Assembly: GCF_036248275.1 (NCBI RefSeq)
Contig: NZ_CP109181.1
Coordinates: forward strand, 2,790,001 to 2,854,000
Reading direction: 5' to 3'
Source: Streptomyces sp. NBC_01716
GTDB lineage: Bacteria > Actinomycetota > Actinomycetes > Streptomycetales > Streptomycetaceae
Length of the DNA stretch: 64,000 nt
Below, in pieces: positions 34,476 to 42,054 of the stretch (position 1 is its first letter; each line of letters begins with the position of its first letter). Made by a program: the position numbers and the translations under genes. The notes under the pieces are model-generated. The model was not told where the DNA came from, did not search any database, and worked only from the letters and a program-made list of their open reading frames with translations.

Positions 34476-35093
34476 CTAACCGGGATCGGGTTCGTCGTGG
34501 ATGGTCAATGCTCCGGCGAGGTCGAGTTCGGCGACGGTGCCATGTGCCCCGGCGCGGACGAGCAGCACTGCACCGAGCGCGGTGCTCCAGAACGTCCTGG
34601 CTTCCACGTTGAGCGGTCGACGGGCCCTCCAGCCGCGACTGTCGATGAGCTGGCTCACGAAGCGCTCGGATTGCCGGAACAGCAACTGGAGGTGCTGGTC
34701 GACCACGGGGGCGAGTTCGGGCTTGGAGATCCCGGCGGCGAGTGCCCGCGTGACTGACGGAAGCGAGGGCATCGCCAGTACTGCGCGGGCGATGTTGCGC
34801 CGAAATGTCGCGGCATCGGGGGCTTGGCGACCGATGCGCTCAATCCGTCGGGCGTCGTGCAGCAAGCCGAGAAAGGCGGCGTGCACGAGAAGCGAGTCCT
34901 TGGAGCCGAAGTGGTAGGTCACCTGATTGGGGAAGACGCCTGCCGCGTTCGCGATCTCCGCGACGCTCACCTCGGCGCCGGACCGTTCCATGCAGAGCCG
35001 TGCAGTTGCCTCAATCAGCCGGTGCCTCGTCGCGCGACCGCGGTCCCGCGACCGGGCCGACGTTGATCGAGCTTCGGTTCGCTTCTTCTCCAC
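34476..35093 (-). CDS. TetR-family repressor
   Basis: This 205-residue protein has a basic N-terminus (EKKRTEARSTSARSRDRGR) and a TetR helix-turn-helix (LIEATARLCMERSG, VSVAEIANAAGVFPNQVTYHFGSKDSLLVHAAF); the rest is a helical ligand/dimer domain. The frame runs on upstream through the divergent gene, but the GTG at 35093 is the natural start. It is divergent from the ketosynthase gene. Two perfect palindromes in the gap are its likely operators, so it should repress both itself and that gene. Ligand unknown; lipid-like or antibiotic molecules are typical. Confidence 0.85.
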   Translation of the reverse strand: MEKKRTEARSTSARSRDRGRATRHRLIEATARLCMERSGAEVSVAEIANAAGVFPNQVTYHFGSKDSLLVHAAFLGLLHDARRIERIGRQAPDAATFRRNIARAVLAMPSLPSVTRALAAGISKPELAPVVDQHLQLLFRQSERFVSQLIDSRGWRARRPLNVEARTFWSTALGAVLLVRAGAHGTVAELDLAGALTIHDEPDPG

Positions 35094-35100
35094 ACCAAAA

Positions 35101-35115
35101 TTGTATGTGATACAA
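35101..35115. promoter_or_regulatory. TetR operator 1
   Basis: TTGTATGTGATACAA is a perfect inverted repeat (TTGTAT-N3-ATACAA) immediately upstream of the TetR GTG start. It differs from operator 2 only in the three central bases. Confidence 0.8.
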
Positions 35116-35130
35116 CAAGGAAGTTCTCGC

Positions 35131-35145
35131 TTGTATCGCATACAA
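35131..35145. promoter_or_regulatory. TetR operator 2
   Basis: TTGTATCGCATACAA is the second copy of the same palindrome, 30 bp centre to centre from operator 1 and 15 bp before the ketosynthase start codon. Three helical turns place the two sites on one DNA face. Confidence 0.8.
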
Positions 35146-35160
35146 GAAAGGTTGAGGGGC

Positions 35161-36423
35161 ATGCACCGGACTGAAGTCGTCGTGACCGGACTCGGCGCGA
35201 TCACACCACTCGGGGCAGACGTGGCGTCCACCTGGGACGCCCTGCTTGCCGGCGAGTCCGGCATCCGCGGCGGCGTCCTGCGTGGCCACGAAGATGCCGG
35301 CCTTCCCGACACCGTCGCGGGGACGATGGCGATCGACCCCGCCGAGTTGCTGCTGCCGGTGCAGGCCAGGCGGCTCGACCGCTCGCAGCAGGCGGCCTTG
35401 GCCGCGGCGGCCGAAGCCTGGGCCGATGCCGGCGCCCCAGAGGTGGACCAGGACCGGCTCGCAGCAGTGATCGGCACGGGCATCGGGGGCGTGCGGACGC
35501 TGCTGAAGGAAGACGACGTACTGGAGGCGGCCGGGACGCGGCGCGTCTCGCCACGCACGGTCCCGATGCTCATGCCCAACGCGGCGGCGGCGCTGATCAG
35601 TATCGAATACGGTGCACGGGCAGGTGTCTACACGCCCGTCTCGGCGTGCTCTTCCGGTGCCGAGGCGATCGCCCTGGGTGCCCGGCTCATCCGTGCCGGT
35701 GAGGCGGACGTGGTCATCGCGGGCGGGACCGAGGCCGCGATCACGCCGATCACCGTTGCCGGCTTCGCCCAGGCACAAGCACTGTCGCGGCATACCGTCG
35801 AACCCGCGTCTGCATCCCGGCCGTTCGCCGCGGACCGCAGCGGATTCGTCCTCAGTGAAGGTGCGGCTGTCGTGGTGCTAGAGAGCACCGAGCATGCCGG
35901 CGCCCGGGGCGCGCGCGTCCACGCGGTGCTCGCCGGCGCCGGCATCGCCGCCGACGCTCACCACATCACGGCGCCCGCTGCCGACGGCTCCGGTCAGGTC
36001 TCGGCCATGCGGAAGGCCCTCGCGCAAGCCGGTTTTGCTCCCGAGCAGATCAGCCACATCAATGCGCATGCCACCGGGACTCCGGTCGGCGACGTCGCCG
36101 AGGCGCACGCGATCGGGGAAGTCTTCGGCCGCGCCACCGTGACAGCCCCGAAGGCGGCGCTCGGTCATCTCTTTGGCGCAGCCGGCGCGATCGAAGCGCT
36201 CATCGGCGTCCTCAGCGTGGAGCACGGCGTCATCCCGCCGACCCGTAACCTCACCGCGGCCGGCGTCGCTCCCGACATCGATCTCGATGTCGTCACTGAG
36301 CGACGAGACGTCCCCCAGGAGGCCGTGCTCAGCAATTCATTCGGCTTCGGTGGGCAGAACGTCTCGCTCATCGTCACCGGCGCACGGCACCATGCGTCCC
36401 GTACGGTCTCGACGACACCATGA
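35161..36423 (+). CDS. FabF-like beta-ketoacyl-ACP synthase II under TetR control
   Basis: This 420-residue thiolase-fold enzyme has the complete Cys-His-His triad of FabF: Cys163 in VSACSSG, His303 in NAHATGTPVGD and His336 in KAALGHLFGAAG with Lys331. It elongates acyl-ACP with malonyl-ACP. It is a stand-alone copy, with no acyl carrier protein or other fatty-acid genes near, and lies in the accessory insertion beside an MFS exporter. The ATG is preceded by GAGGGG and by two TetR operators. Duplicated FabF enzymes protect producers of FabF inhibitors such as platensimycin and thiolactomycin, so an inducible resistance copy is one possibility; specialised lipid synthesis is another. Confidence 0.88.
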   Translation: MHRTEVVVTGLGAITPLGADVASTWDALLAGESGIRGGVLRGHEDAGLPDTVAGTMAIDPAELLLPVQARRLDRSQQAALAAAAEAWADAGAPEVDQDRLAAVIGTGIGGVRTLLKEDDVLEAAGTRRVSPRTVPMLMPNAAAALISIEYGARAGVYTPVSACSSGAEAIALGARLIRAGEADVVIAGGTEAAITPITVAGFAQAQALSRHTVEPASASRPFAADRSGFVLSEGAAVVVLESTEHAGARGARVHAVLAGAGIAADAHHITAPAADGSGQVSAMRKALAQAGFAPEQISHINAHATGTPVGDVAEAHAIGEVFGRATVTAPKAALGHLFGAAGAIEALIGVLSVEHGVIPPTRNLTAAGVAPDIDLDVVTERRDVPQEAVLSNSFGFGGQNVSLIVTGARHHASRTVSTTP

Positions 36424-36508
36424 CCCACGCGAACGCACCGTTGTCCATGGAGGCTCCCCGCATGGATGCTCTCGCGCGTACCCGCCTCGTGGCCTGCCTG
36501 GTTGCCGT

Positions 36509-36730
36509 TCAATGGGCCTGACCTGCTGTGGTACGCGGTCGGTGCCGTTGCCGCCGGGCTGGTGCATACGTGGGCGGGCGGCCGGCCGGTGGTTCCGGTG
36601 CGCCGTCCCCGTGTTCCGCGCGGCGCAGTTGGCGGTCGATGGCGCGGTCACGGAAGTGTCCGATGAGCCCGGGAAGGGCGAGAAGGGCGAAAAGGGCGAG
36701 TACGACAAGGTAACCACCGATTGAGTTCAT
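36509..36730 (-). CDS. Small single-span membrane protein
   Basis: This 73-residue protein starts MNSIGGYLVVLALFALLALP, one transmembrane helix, followed by a cytosolic basic stretch (HFRDRAIDRQLRRAEHG) and a Pro-rich tail. GTGGAGGC directly precedes the ATG. It lies on the minus strand between the accessory insertion and the nrdS-like gene. The start resembles a family of short Streptomyces proteins of unknown function. It is probably the first core gene after the insertion, with its promoter shared with the divergent regulator. Confidence 0.65.
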   Translation of the reverse strand: MNSIGGYLVVLALFALLALPGLIGHFRDRAIDRQLRRAEHGDGAPEPPAGRPPTYAPARRQRHRPRTTAGQAH

Positions 36731-36811
36731 GCCTCCACTGTCGTCGCTCCAAGGAACAAAGAGCAGTGGCAGGACTGTCATGGACCATCGAATTACTGCC
36801 ACACTGGTGCC

Positions 36812-37774
36812 ATGCTCAAGAACGTGGCCGTCGTCCTGCTCGACGGAGTCCACCCCTTCGAACTCGGCGTGCTCTGCGAGGTCTTCGGCCTCGACCGCAG
36901 CGCGCAGGGCCTGCCCGTCTACGACTTCGCCGTCGTCTCGGCCGAGGGCCCCGTGCTCCGTACGCACGCCGGGTTCACGATCTCCGTCCCGCACGGGCTC
37001 GACCGGCTGGAGGCGGCCGATCTGATCTGTGTGCCGGCCGGGGACACGTACGTCGTCCGGGACTATCCGCCGGAGCTGCTGGACGCGTTGCGCCGGGCCG
37101 TACACCGGGGCGCGCGCGTGCTCAGCGTCTGCGCGGGCGTGTTCACCCTCGGCGCCGCCGGGCTGCTCGATGGGCGCCGCTGCGCCACCCACTGGATGCA
37201 CTCCGCCGAGCTTGCGGAGGCGTACCCGCTGGCCGACGTGCAGCCCGACGTGCTGTACGTGGACGACGGCCCGGTGGTCACCTCCGCCGGTACGGCCGCG
37301 GGCATCGACGCCTGCCTTCATGTCGTACGCCAGGAACACGGCCCCGAGGTCGCCAACGCCATCGCCCGCCGCATGGTGGTGCCGCCGCACCGCGACGGCG
37401 GTCAGGCGCAGTTCATCGAGCGCCCGCTGCCCACCGCGTGCGACACGGTGGGCGGGGTGCTGGCCTGGATGGAGCGGCATCTGGACCGCGAGATGACCGT
37501 CGAACAGCTCGCGGAGCGCGCCCACATGTCACCCCGCACGTTCGCGCGCCGGTTCCAGCAGGAGACGGGGACCACCCCGTACCGCTGGCTGCTGCGCCAA
37601 CGCGTGCTGCTGGCACAGGAGTTGCTGGAGGGCACCGCCGAGACGGTCGACGCGATAGCCGGCCGGTCCGGCTTCGGGAACGCGGCGGGCCTGCGTCACC
37701 ACTTCGTGCGTACGCTCGGGACGACCCCGAACGCGTACCGGCGTACGTTCAGGGGCCCCACGCGCGTCGCGTGA
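36812..37774 (+). CDS. nrdS: GlxA-type regulator (DJ-1/PfpI + AraC domains), probable NrdS
   Basis: This 320-residue protein has an N-terminal DJ-1/PfpI-like domain (LLDGVHPFELGVLCEVFGL, RVLSVCAGVFTLGAAGLLDG with the cysteine at the nucleophile elbow) and two AraC-type HTH motifs at the C-terminus (VEQLAERAHMSPRTFARRF, VDAIAGRSGFGNAAGLRHHF). In S. coelicolor an AraC-like gene, nrdS, follows nrdB in the nrdABS operon. Here an AraC-type gene is found about 6 kb downstream of nrdB, beyond an accessory insertion, so it is probably the displaced nrdS with its own promoter. Orthology is inference. Start ATG 36812. Confidence 0.75.
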   Translation: MLKNVAVVLLDGVHPFELGVLCEVFGLDRSAQGLPVYDFAVVSAEGPVLRTHAGFTISVPHGLDRLEAADLICVPAGDTYVVRDYPPELLDALRRAVHRGARVLSVCAGVFTLGAAGLLDGRRCATHWMHSAELAEAYPLADVQPDVLYVDDGPVVTSAGTAAGIDACLHVVRQEHGPEVANAIARRMVVPPHRDGGQAQFIERPLPTACDTVGGVLAWMERHLDREMTVEQLAERAHMSPRTFARRFQQETGTTPYRWLLRQRVLLAQELLEGTAETVDAIAGRSGFGNAAGLRHHFVRTLGTTPNAYRRTFRGPTRVA

Positions 37775-37801
37775 GGCCCCCGGGGACGTAGAAGAGAACC
37801 G

Positions 37802-38539
37802 TCAGACGCCGCAGCTCGGCGCGGACCAGAAGCGGCCCGACCGGTGGTCGACATGGGCGTGGTCGTTGTGGTCCGGGTACCCCGGGCCGAGGATCCCGTT
37901 GAAGCCGTGGTTGCGCGCGTTCTGGGCCAGGCCGCACAGCGTGTGCGGACCGGCCCCGATGTCCGCGGCGTCACCGTACAGATGGCGGCTGCCGGAAGCC
38001 CCGCCGACCGCGGCGTTGCACGCCTGCGAGCGGAATCCGCTGGTGACGCGGAGCGGCTGGTCACCCATCGCGTGCCGCATCGCCTCCAGCTTCCACATGG
38101 TGCGCAGGGCGTTGGACTTGGCGGTCGCCGCGCTCACCGCGCCACCGTCCCAGGTGGAGTTGCAGGTGTTCAGCTCGGCGTACGTGAAGTGGATCGGCGT
38201 GCAGTCGTCGTCCTGGAGCTCGTAGATCTTGTTGAAGGTGTTCTGGCCCGCGACACCGTCGGCGGCCAGCCCGTAGGCGGACTGGAAGCGCTTGACCGCG
38301 GAGGCGGTCGCCGGTCCGAACTCGCCGTCGATGACGAGCGGGGCGGCGTTGCCCACATGGCCGGCCACCCGGATCTGGAGCTGGGTCACAGCGGCGCCGC
38401 TGGACCCCTGGGAGAGGGCTCCGGACCAGGTGTAGCAGCCGTCGGCCTGCGCCGGGCCGGCGGTGACGACCGCCCCAGCCACCGCGAACGACAGGGTCAT
38501 GACAAGGCTGAGCAGAATGCGTGCGGTTCGTCTGAGCAT
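37802..38539 (-). CDS. Secreted D-Ala-D-Ala carboxypeptidase-like peptidase M15 with PG-binding domain
   Basis: This 245-residue protein has a signal peptide (MLRRTARILLSLVMTLSFAV, cleaved near AQADG), a peptidoglycan-binding domain 1 (GSSGAAVTQLQIRV ... DGEFGPATASAVKRFQ) and a peptidase M15A domain. The zinc ligands are in SRHLYGDAADIG (His, Asp) and HAHVDH. Such enzymes trim peptidoglycan stem peptides outside the cell. The ATG at 38539 opens the signal peptide and has GGAG upstream; an upstream in-frame extension is hydrophilic and unlikely. Cysteines in the mature part could form disulfides. Confidence 0.88.
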   Translation of the reverse strand: MLRRTARILLSLVMTLSFAVAGAVVTAGPAQADGCYTWSGALSQGSSGAAVTQLQIRVAGHVGNAAPLVIDGEFGPATASAVKRFQSAYGLAADGVAGQNTFNKIYELQDDDCTPIHFTYAELNTCNSTWDGGAVSAATAKSNALRTMWKLEAMRHAMGDQPLRVTSGFRSQACNAAVGGASGSRHLYGDAADIGAGPHTLCGLAQNARNHGFNGILGPGYPDHNDHAHVDHRSGRFWSAPSCGV

Positions 38540-38678
38540 CGGGTCTCCATGGTCGAGGCGAGATGTACGGCAGAGAGTGGCGTACGGGTCGACGCGCGTC
38601 AACCCGCCCCCGACCAGGGACAGTTGTCGGACCAATGGCGCCGGGACCCGCACTTCACCGGCAGTCCACCGCGACGTC

Positions 38679-38714
38679 GGCGGCCCCGCTCCCGGAGATC
38701 GGGAACGGGGCCGC
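38679..38714 (-). terminator. Hairpin after the peptide deformylase gene
   Basis: GCGGCCCCG and CGGGGCCGC with inner TCCCG/CGGGA pairing form a stem-loop about 40 bp downstream of the deformylase stop codon. Confidence 0.65.
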
Positions 38715-38755
38715 TCGGAGGCTGATAAGCCAACTCGGGCGCCGGACAGCCGCCG

Positions 38756-39451
38756 TCAGGCGTTCGGCACGACCTCGTAGCGCGGCGTGCCCTCTTCCAT
38801 CTGCCGCAGCGCGTCCTTGCGGTCGCGCTTCGAGAGCCGGTCGATGTAGAGGTATCCGTACAGATGATCCGTCTCGTGCTGGAGGCAGCGCGCGAAGTAG
38901 CCCGTGCCGCGCACCTTGACCGGCTTGCCCTGGAGATCCTGGCCCCGCACCACCGCGTAGCCGGGGCGCGCCAGCTCCGCGTACGCCGTCGGCACGGAGA
39001 GGCAGCCCTCGTTGCCGTCCTCCAAGTTCCGGTCCTCGGGCGGGAGTTCGTCCAGCACCGGGTTGCACACGACGCCCACGTGGCGCACGCCGTCGTCGTC
39101 GGGGCAGTCGTACACGAAGACCTTCAGGTCCACGCCGATCTGGTTGGCGGCCAGGCCCACGCCCTCCGCCGTCCGCTGACTGGCGAACATGTCGTCCACG
39201 AGCGCGGCGAGCTTGTCGTCGAACTCGGTGACGTCCGCGCACTCCTTGTGCAGGACCGGATTGCCGACGACGGTGATCGGCCGCGACGTGCCGCGCTCGC
39301 GGTAGGCGAGCTCACGCGCCTCCGCGTCCTCGGAGTCGACGACGAAACCCTCGTCGTCGACAATCCCCTCGCCGCCCGCGACGAACCCGTCCCCCCGCTC
39401 CGCCTGGGAGGTCCCGCCCTCGGTCATCTGGTCCGTCTCCTGCTGCGCCAT
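38756..39451 (-). CDS. def: Peptide deformylase
   Basis: This 231-residue protein removes the formyl group from nascent proteins. All three motifs are present: [10 protein letters not shown] (motif 1), EGCLSVP (motif 2, Cys metal ligand) and QHETDHLYG (motif 3, HExxH). An acidic N-terminal extension of about 50 residues precedes the catalytic domain, longer than E. coli Def. The ATG at 39451 was chosen; MTEGG at 39427 is an alternative. Streptomyces carries several def genes. This one lies in a core region and is followed by the secreted peptidase gene, which it does not appear to be functionally tied to. Confidence 0.92.
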   Translation of the reverse strand: MAQQETDQMTEGGTSQAERGDGFVAGGEGIVDDEGFVVDSEDAEARELAYRERGTSRPITVVGNPVLHKECADVTEFDDKLAALVDDMFASQRTAEGVGLAANQIGVDLKVFVYDCPDDDGVRHVGVVCNPVLDELPPEDRNLEDGNEGCLSVPTAYAELARPGYAVVRGQDLQGKPVKVRGTGYFARCLQHETDHLYGYLYIDRLSKRDRKDALRQMEEGTPRYEVVPNA

Positions 39452-39640
39452 GTCCGCAGTACGCCTTCCTCGGTACCCGCTGCTGCCTGAACACCGCTGC
39501 CCGCGCGATGTGCCCGTACAGCCTACGGCCCGCGGTCGCGTCACCGGCTCGATGCCCGGGAACCGGCCCACATCGCAGCCCCCGCAGCCCCCACCGCCCC
39601 TGTCCGTCACGCGCGCCGCCGGGCACGCGCCTCCACGGTC

Positions 39641-40687
39641 TCAGCAGACCTCTTCGAGGTCCCGCCACTCACGTGTGTCCGGGCTGTCGGCGACCCAGCC
39701 GTCCAGCAGGCCGCGGACCAGCCCGGGAGGCGCGGCTATCCCGCACTCGCGCTCAGGCACCCACAGCTCGCCCTCCGTGCGATGGCCGAGCGGCCCCGGA
39801 TGCCCCGGCTCGCTGTGGTCGTGCGGGTCCAGATGCTCGCCGTCGCCCTCGGCGCTCGGCATCCGGCTCTCCGAGCAGGCCCGGCACAGCAGCCGTACGG
39901 AGGACGACCAGTCCTCGGCGGCGAAGCCCGCGTCGGCCGCCAGCCGCTCCAGGGCGTCCCGGTCGGACTCGGTCGCCGCCTCCAGCAGCACCACCCAGGT
40001 CGGCACCGGGGACGGCGCCCAGAGCTCGATCTCGTCGAAGACCGGGAAGGCCCGCGCGGAGCCGTTCGAACCGGCGGCCGTCGTGCGCTCGCCGTTCGGC
40101 ACGCCGTCGTGCAGGACGACCTCGCCCCAGCGGCGCCCCGAGGACGGCAGCGGGATGGACAGGATCTCTATCCTGGCCGGGTCCAGCCTGCGGCCCCAGA
40201 CGACCTCGGCCTCGCCCTCGGGCGAGAGCCGGACGGCCGCGCTGCCCAGCTCCATACCGACGGGCTCGCCGGTCGCCGCGGCCGCGTACTGATTGCCGGG
40301 CACCTTCAGCCCGTACGCCTGCCAGGCCCGCCGGGCCAGCGGCCAGTCCTGGAGCGCGGTGGCCGCGATGCCCACGTTCCACCAGTCGGGTGCCCCGGCC
40401 TCCTTGTCGAGCAGCGCGACGGCGCGCAGCCCGGCGGCCCGCGCCTGCTCCCAGTCGTGCCGGAACTTGTGCAGAAGAGCCAGGTTGAACCAGGACTCGG
40501 AGAGCCAGGGCTCCAGATCCGCCGCCCGGGTGAGCAGCGCACCCGCGTCCTCGTACCGTCCGTCGCCGATCAGCGTGAACGCGCGGTCGGTGGCCTGCCG
40601 CCACGAGGCGGAGGGCCGATGCCGTACCTTCCCGAAGATCTTCACGATTCCCGCCTGCCGGTCGCTCGGGTCTGTGCCCCCGGACAC
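39641..40687 (-). CDS. Tetratricopeptide-repeat protein of unknown function
   Basis: This 348-residue cytosolic protein starts with two to three TPR helices (WRQATDRAFTLIGDGRYEDAGALL, SWFNLALLHKFRHDWEQARAAG, WNVGIAATALQDWPLARRAW), about residues 30-120. A beta-rich region (VVWGRRLDPARIEILSIPLP) and a C-terminal part with an EWRDLEEVC tail follow. The GTG at 40687 has GAGGAG about 10 nt upstream; the frame is open for 10 more codons. It lies 62 bp downstream of the HD-domain gene stop. Homologues occur in Streptomyces beside the same genes. The role is unknown. Confidence 0.75.
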   Translation of the reverse strand: MSGGTDPSDRQAGIVKIFGKVRHRPSASWRQATDRAFTLIGDGRYEDAGALLTRAADLEPWLSESWFNLALLHKFRHDWEQARAAGLRAVALLDKEAGAPDWWNVGIAATALQDWPLARRAWQAYGLKVPGNQYAAAATGEPVGMELGSAAVRLSPEGEAEVVWGRRLDPARIEILSIPLPSSGRRWGEVVLHDGVPNGERTTAAGSNGSARAFPVFDEIELWAPSPVPTWVVLLEAATESDRDALERLAADAGFAAEDWSSSVRLLCRACSESRMPSAEGDGEHLDPHDHSEPGHPGPLGHRTEGELWVPERECGIAAPPGLVRGLLDGWVADSPDTREWRDLEEVC

Positions 40688-40749
40688 CCTCTTGGACTCC
40701 TCTTCGCATCCAACCATGCCCGGTCGGACGCTCGCTCCTTACCCATGGG

Positions 40750-42054
40750 TTACCCAGCACGACCAGGGGTCAGACCACCGCGTGACAGGACGCGCGCCAG
40801 GGATTCGACCACCTCGGGCTGGTAGTCGTGGCCGGTGCCGAGGCGCAGCCGCTCCAGGGCGCTGAGCGGCCCCGTCGCCCCTCCGGGGCTCCCGGGGCCC
40901 GCCCCGGCGAGATCGTCGTACGCGTTGACGGCGCGGACGATCCGGGCCGGGAGGGGCTGTTCGCGGTACGGATCGGCCTGCCGCTCCACGACCACGGCGA
41001 CCGCAGGCGGGACCCCGGTCTGGCGTACGACGGCCCCGCCGAGCAGCGCGATCCGCCGCTGCTCGGTGACCGGCAGCAGCGCGGTCGCGCCGTCGGGCAC
41101 GGGGTCGACGAGCGACAGCTGGCCGATGTCGTGCATCAGCGCCGCGTACTCCAGGACGGTCAGCTCGGCCCCGGAGAGGCCCAGCTCGCGGCCGACCGCG
41201 CGGCTGAGCTCGGCGACCCTGCGGGCATGGCCGTGGCGGGTGTAGCCGGCGATCTCGGTGGCGCGGGCGAGCGAGGCGATGGTCTGCCCGTAGGTCGTGC
41301 GGACCGCCGCGTACCGCCGGAACGAGAGCTGCGTCAGCAGCAACGGCACGCAGAAGACGGGCAGCGCCCAGAGCCCCGCCACGGCGACGCCGAGGGCCAT
41401 CACCGCGCCGGTCGCGCAGACGGCCGAGCCGATGCCGATGAGGGCGCGCAGCTCGTCGCGGAGCAGCGGTCCGTACGGATGGCGGGTGCGGGCGCGCAGC
41501 ATCAGCGCGGCGAGGACCGCGTCGCACAGGGCGGTCAGGATCGGCAGGAGAAGGATCAGGAGGGCGTAGTACGGGCCTTCGCCGACCCGCTTTCCCAACT
41601 CGCCCGAGGCGACGAGCGGTTGGAAGCAGACGGCGGCGAAGGCGACGGTGAGCACGCGGCGGGTCACATGGTCGAGCACGGGTCCCCGGCCGCGCGCGAG
41701 ATGCGGTACGGCTCCGACGAGGACCGCCGCGACGACGACGGCGACGGTCTGGAGGACGCCGTGCTCCACGGGGCGGCCCGCGCTCTGCCCGAGCATGGCG
41801 TACGCGAGGGCTCCGGCGGCCCCGAGGGGCGCGGGCTCGCGCTCGCCGGGGAGGGCGCCCCTGCGGACGAGTTCGCCGACGGCGATGAGGACGCCGAAGG
41901 CGAGGGCGTTGCGGGGCTCGGTGATTCCGCGCCAGAGGGTGGACCAGAGACCGAGCCCGCCGAGCGCGAGCGCGGCGCCGTGGACGGCGAGGAGGGTGAG
42001 GGAGCGGCGCGGGGGTAAGGCGTGGGGGCCGGCGGGGGCCGGCGGGGCGGTCAT
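40750..42054 (-). CDS. Membrane protein with degenerate HD-GYP-like domain
   Basis: This 434-residue protein has six to seven N-terminal membrane segments (residues about 15-260) and a C-terminal HD domain: RHGHARRVAEL and the metal-binding pair in LMHDIGQLSL. The later signature of HD-GYP proteins is lost: where an intact one has HHERLDGSGYPYG, this reads VVERQADPYREQP. So it keeps the first two metal sites but lacks the GYP loop. It overlaps the intact HD-GYP gene by 4 bp and is probably its partner or a redundant sensor rather than an active c-di-GMP phosphodiesterase. Confidence 0.8.
   Translation of the reverse strand: MTAPPAPAGPHALPPRRSLTLLAVHGAALALGGLGLWSTLWRGITEPRNALAFGVLIAVGELVRRGALPGEREPAPLGAAGALAYAMLGQSAGRPVEHGVLQTVAVVVAAVLVGAVPHLARGRGPVLDHVTRRVLTVAFAAVCFQPLVASGELGKRVGEGPYYALLILLLPILTALCDAVLAALMLRARTRHPYGPLLRDELRALIGIGSAVCATGAVMALGVAVAGLWALPVFCVPLLLTQLSFRRYAAVRTTYGQTIASLARATEIAGYTRHGHARRVAELSRAVGRELGLSGAELTVLEYAALMHDIGQLSLVDPVPDGATALLPVTEQRRIALLGGAVVRQTGVPPAVAVVVERQADPYREQPLPARIVRAVNAYDDLAGAGPGSPGGATGPLSALERLRLGTGHDYQPEVVESLARVLSRGGLTPGRAG

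Noticed and set aside
34248..34757. Protein beginning MSESSKYVRSIYGADPP (and its counterpart near 3.9 kb)
   Set aside because: The frame lies inside the MITE palindrome and continues into the antisense strand of the TetR gene; it has no ribosome binding site.
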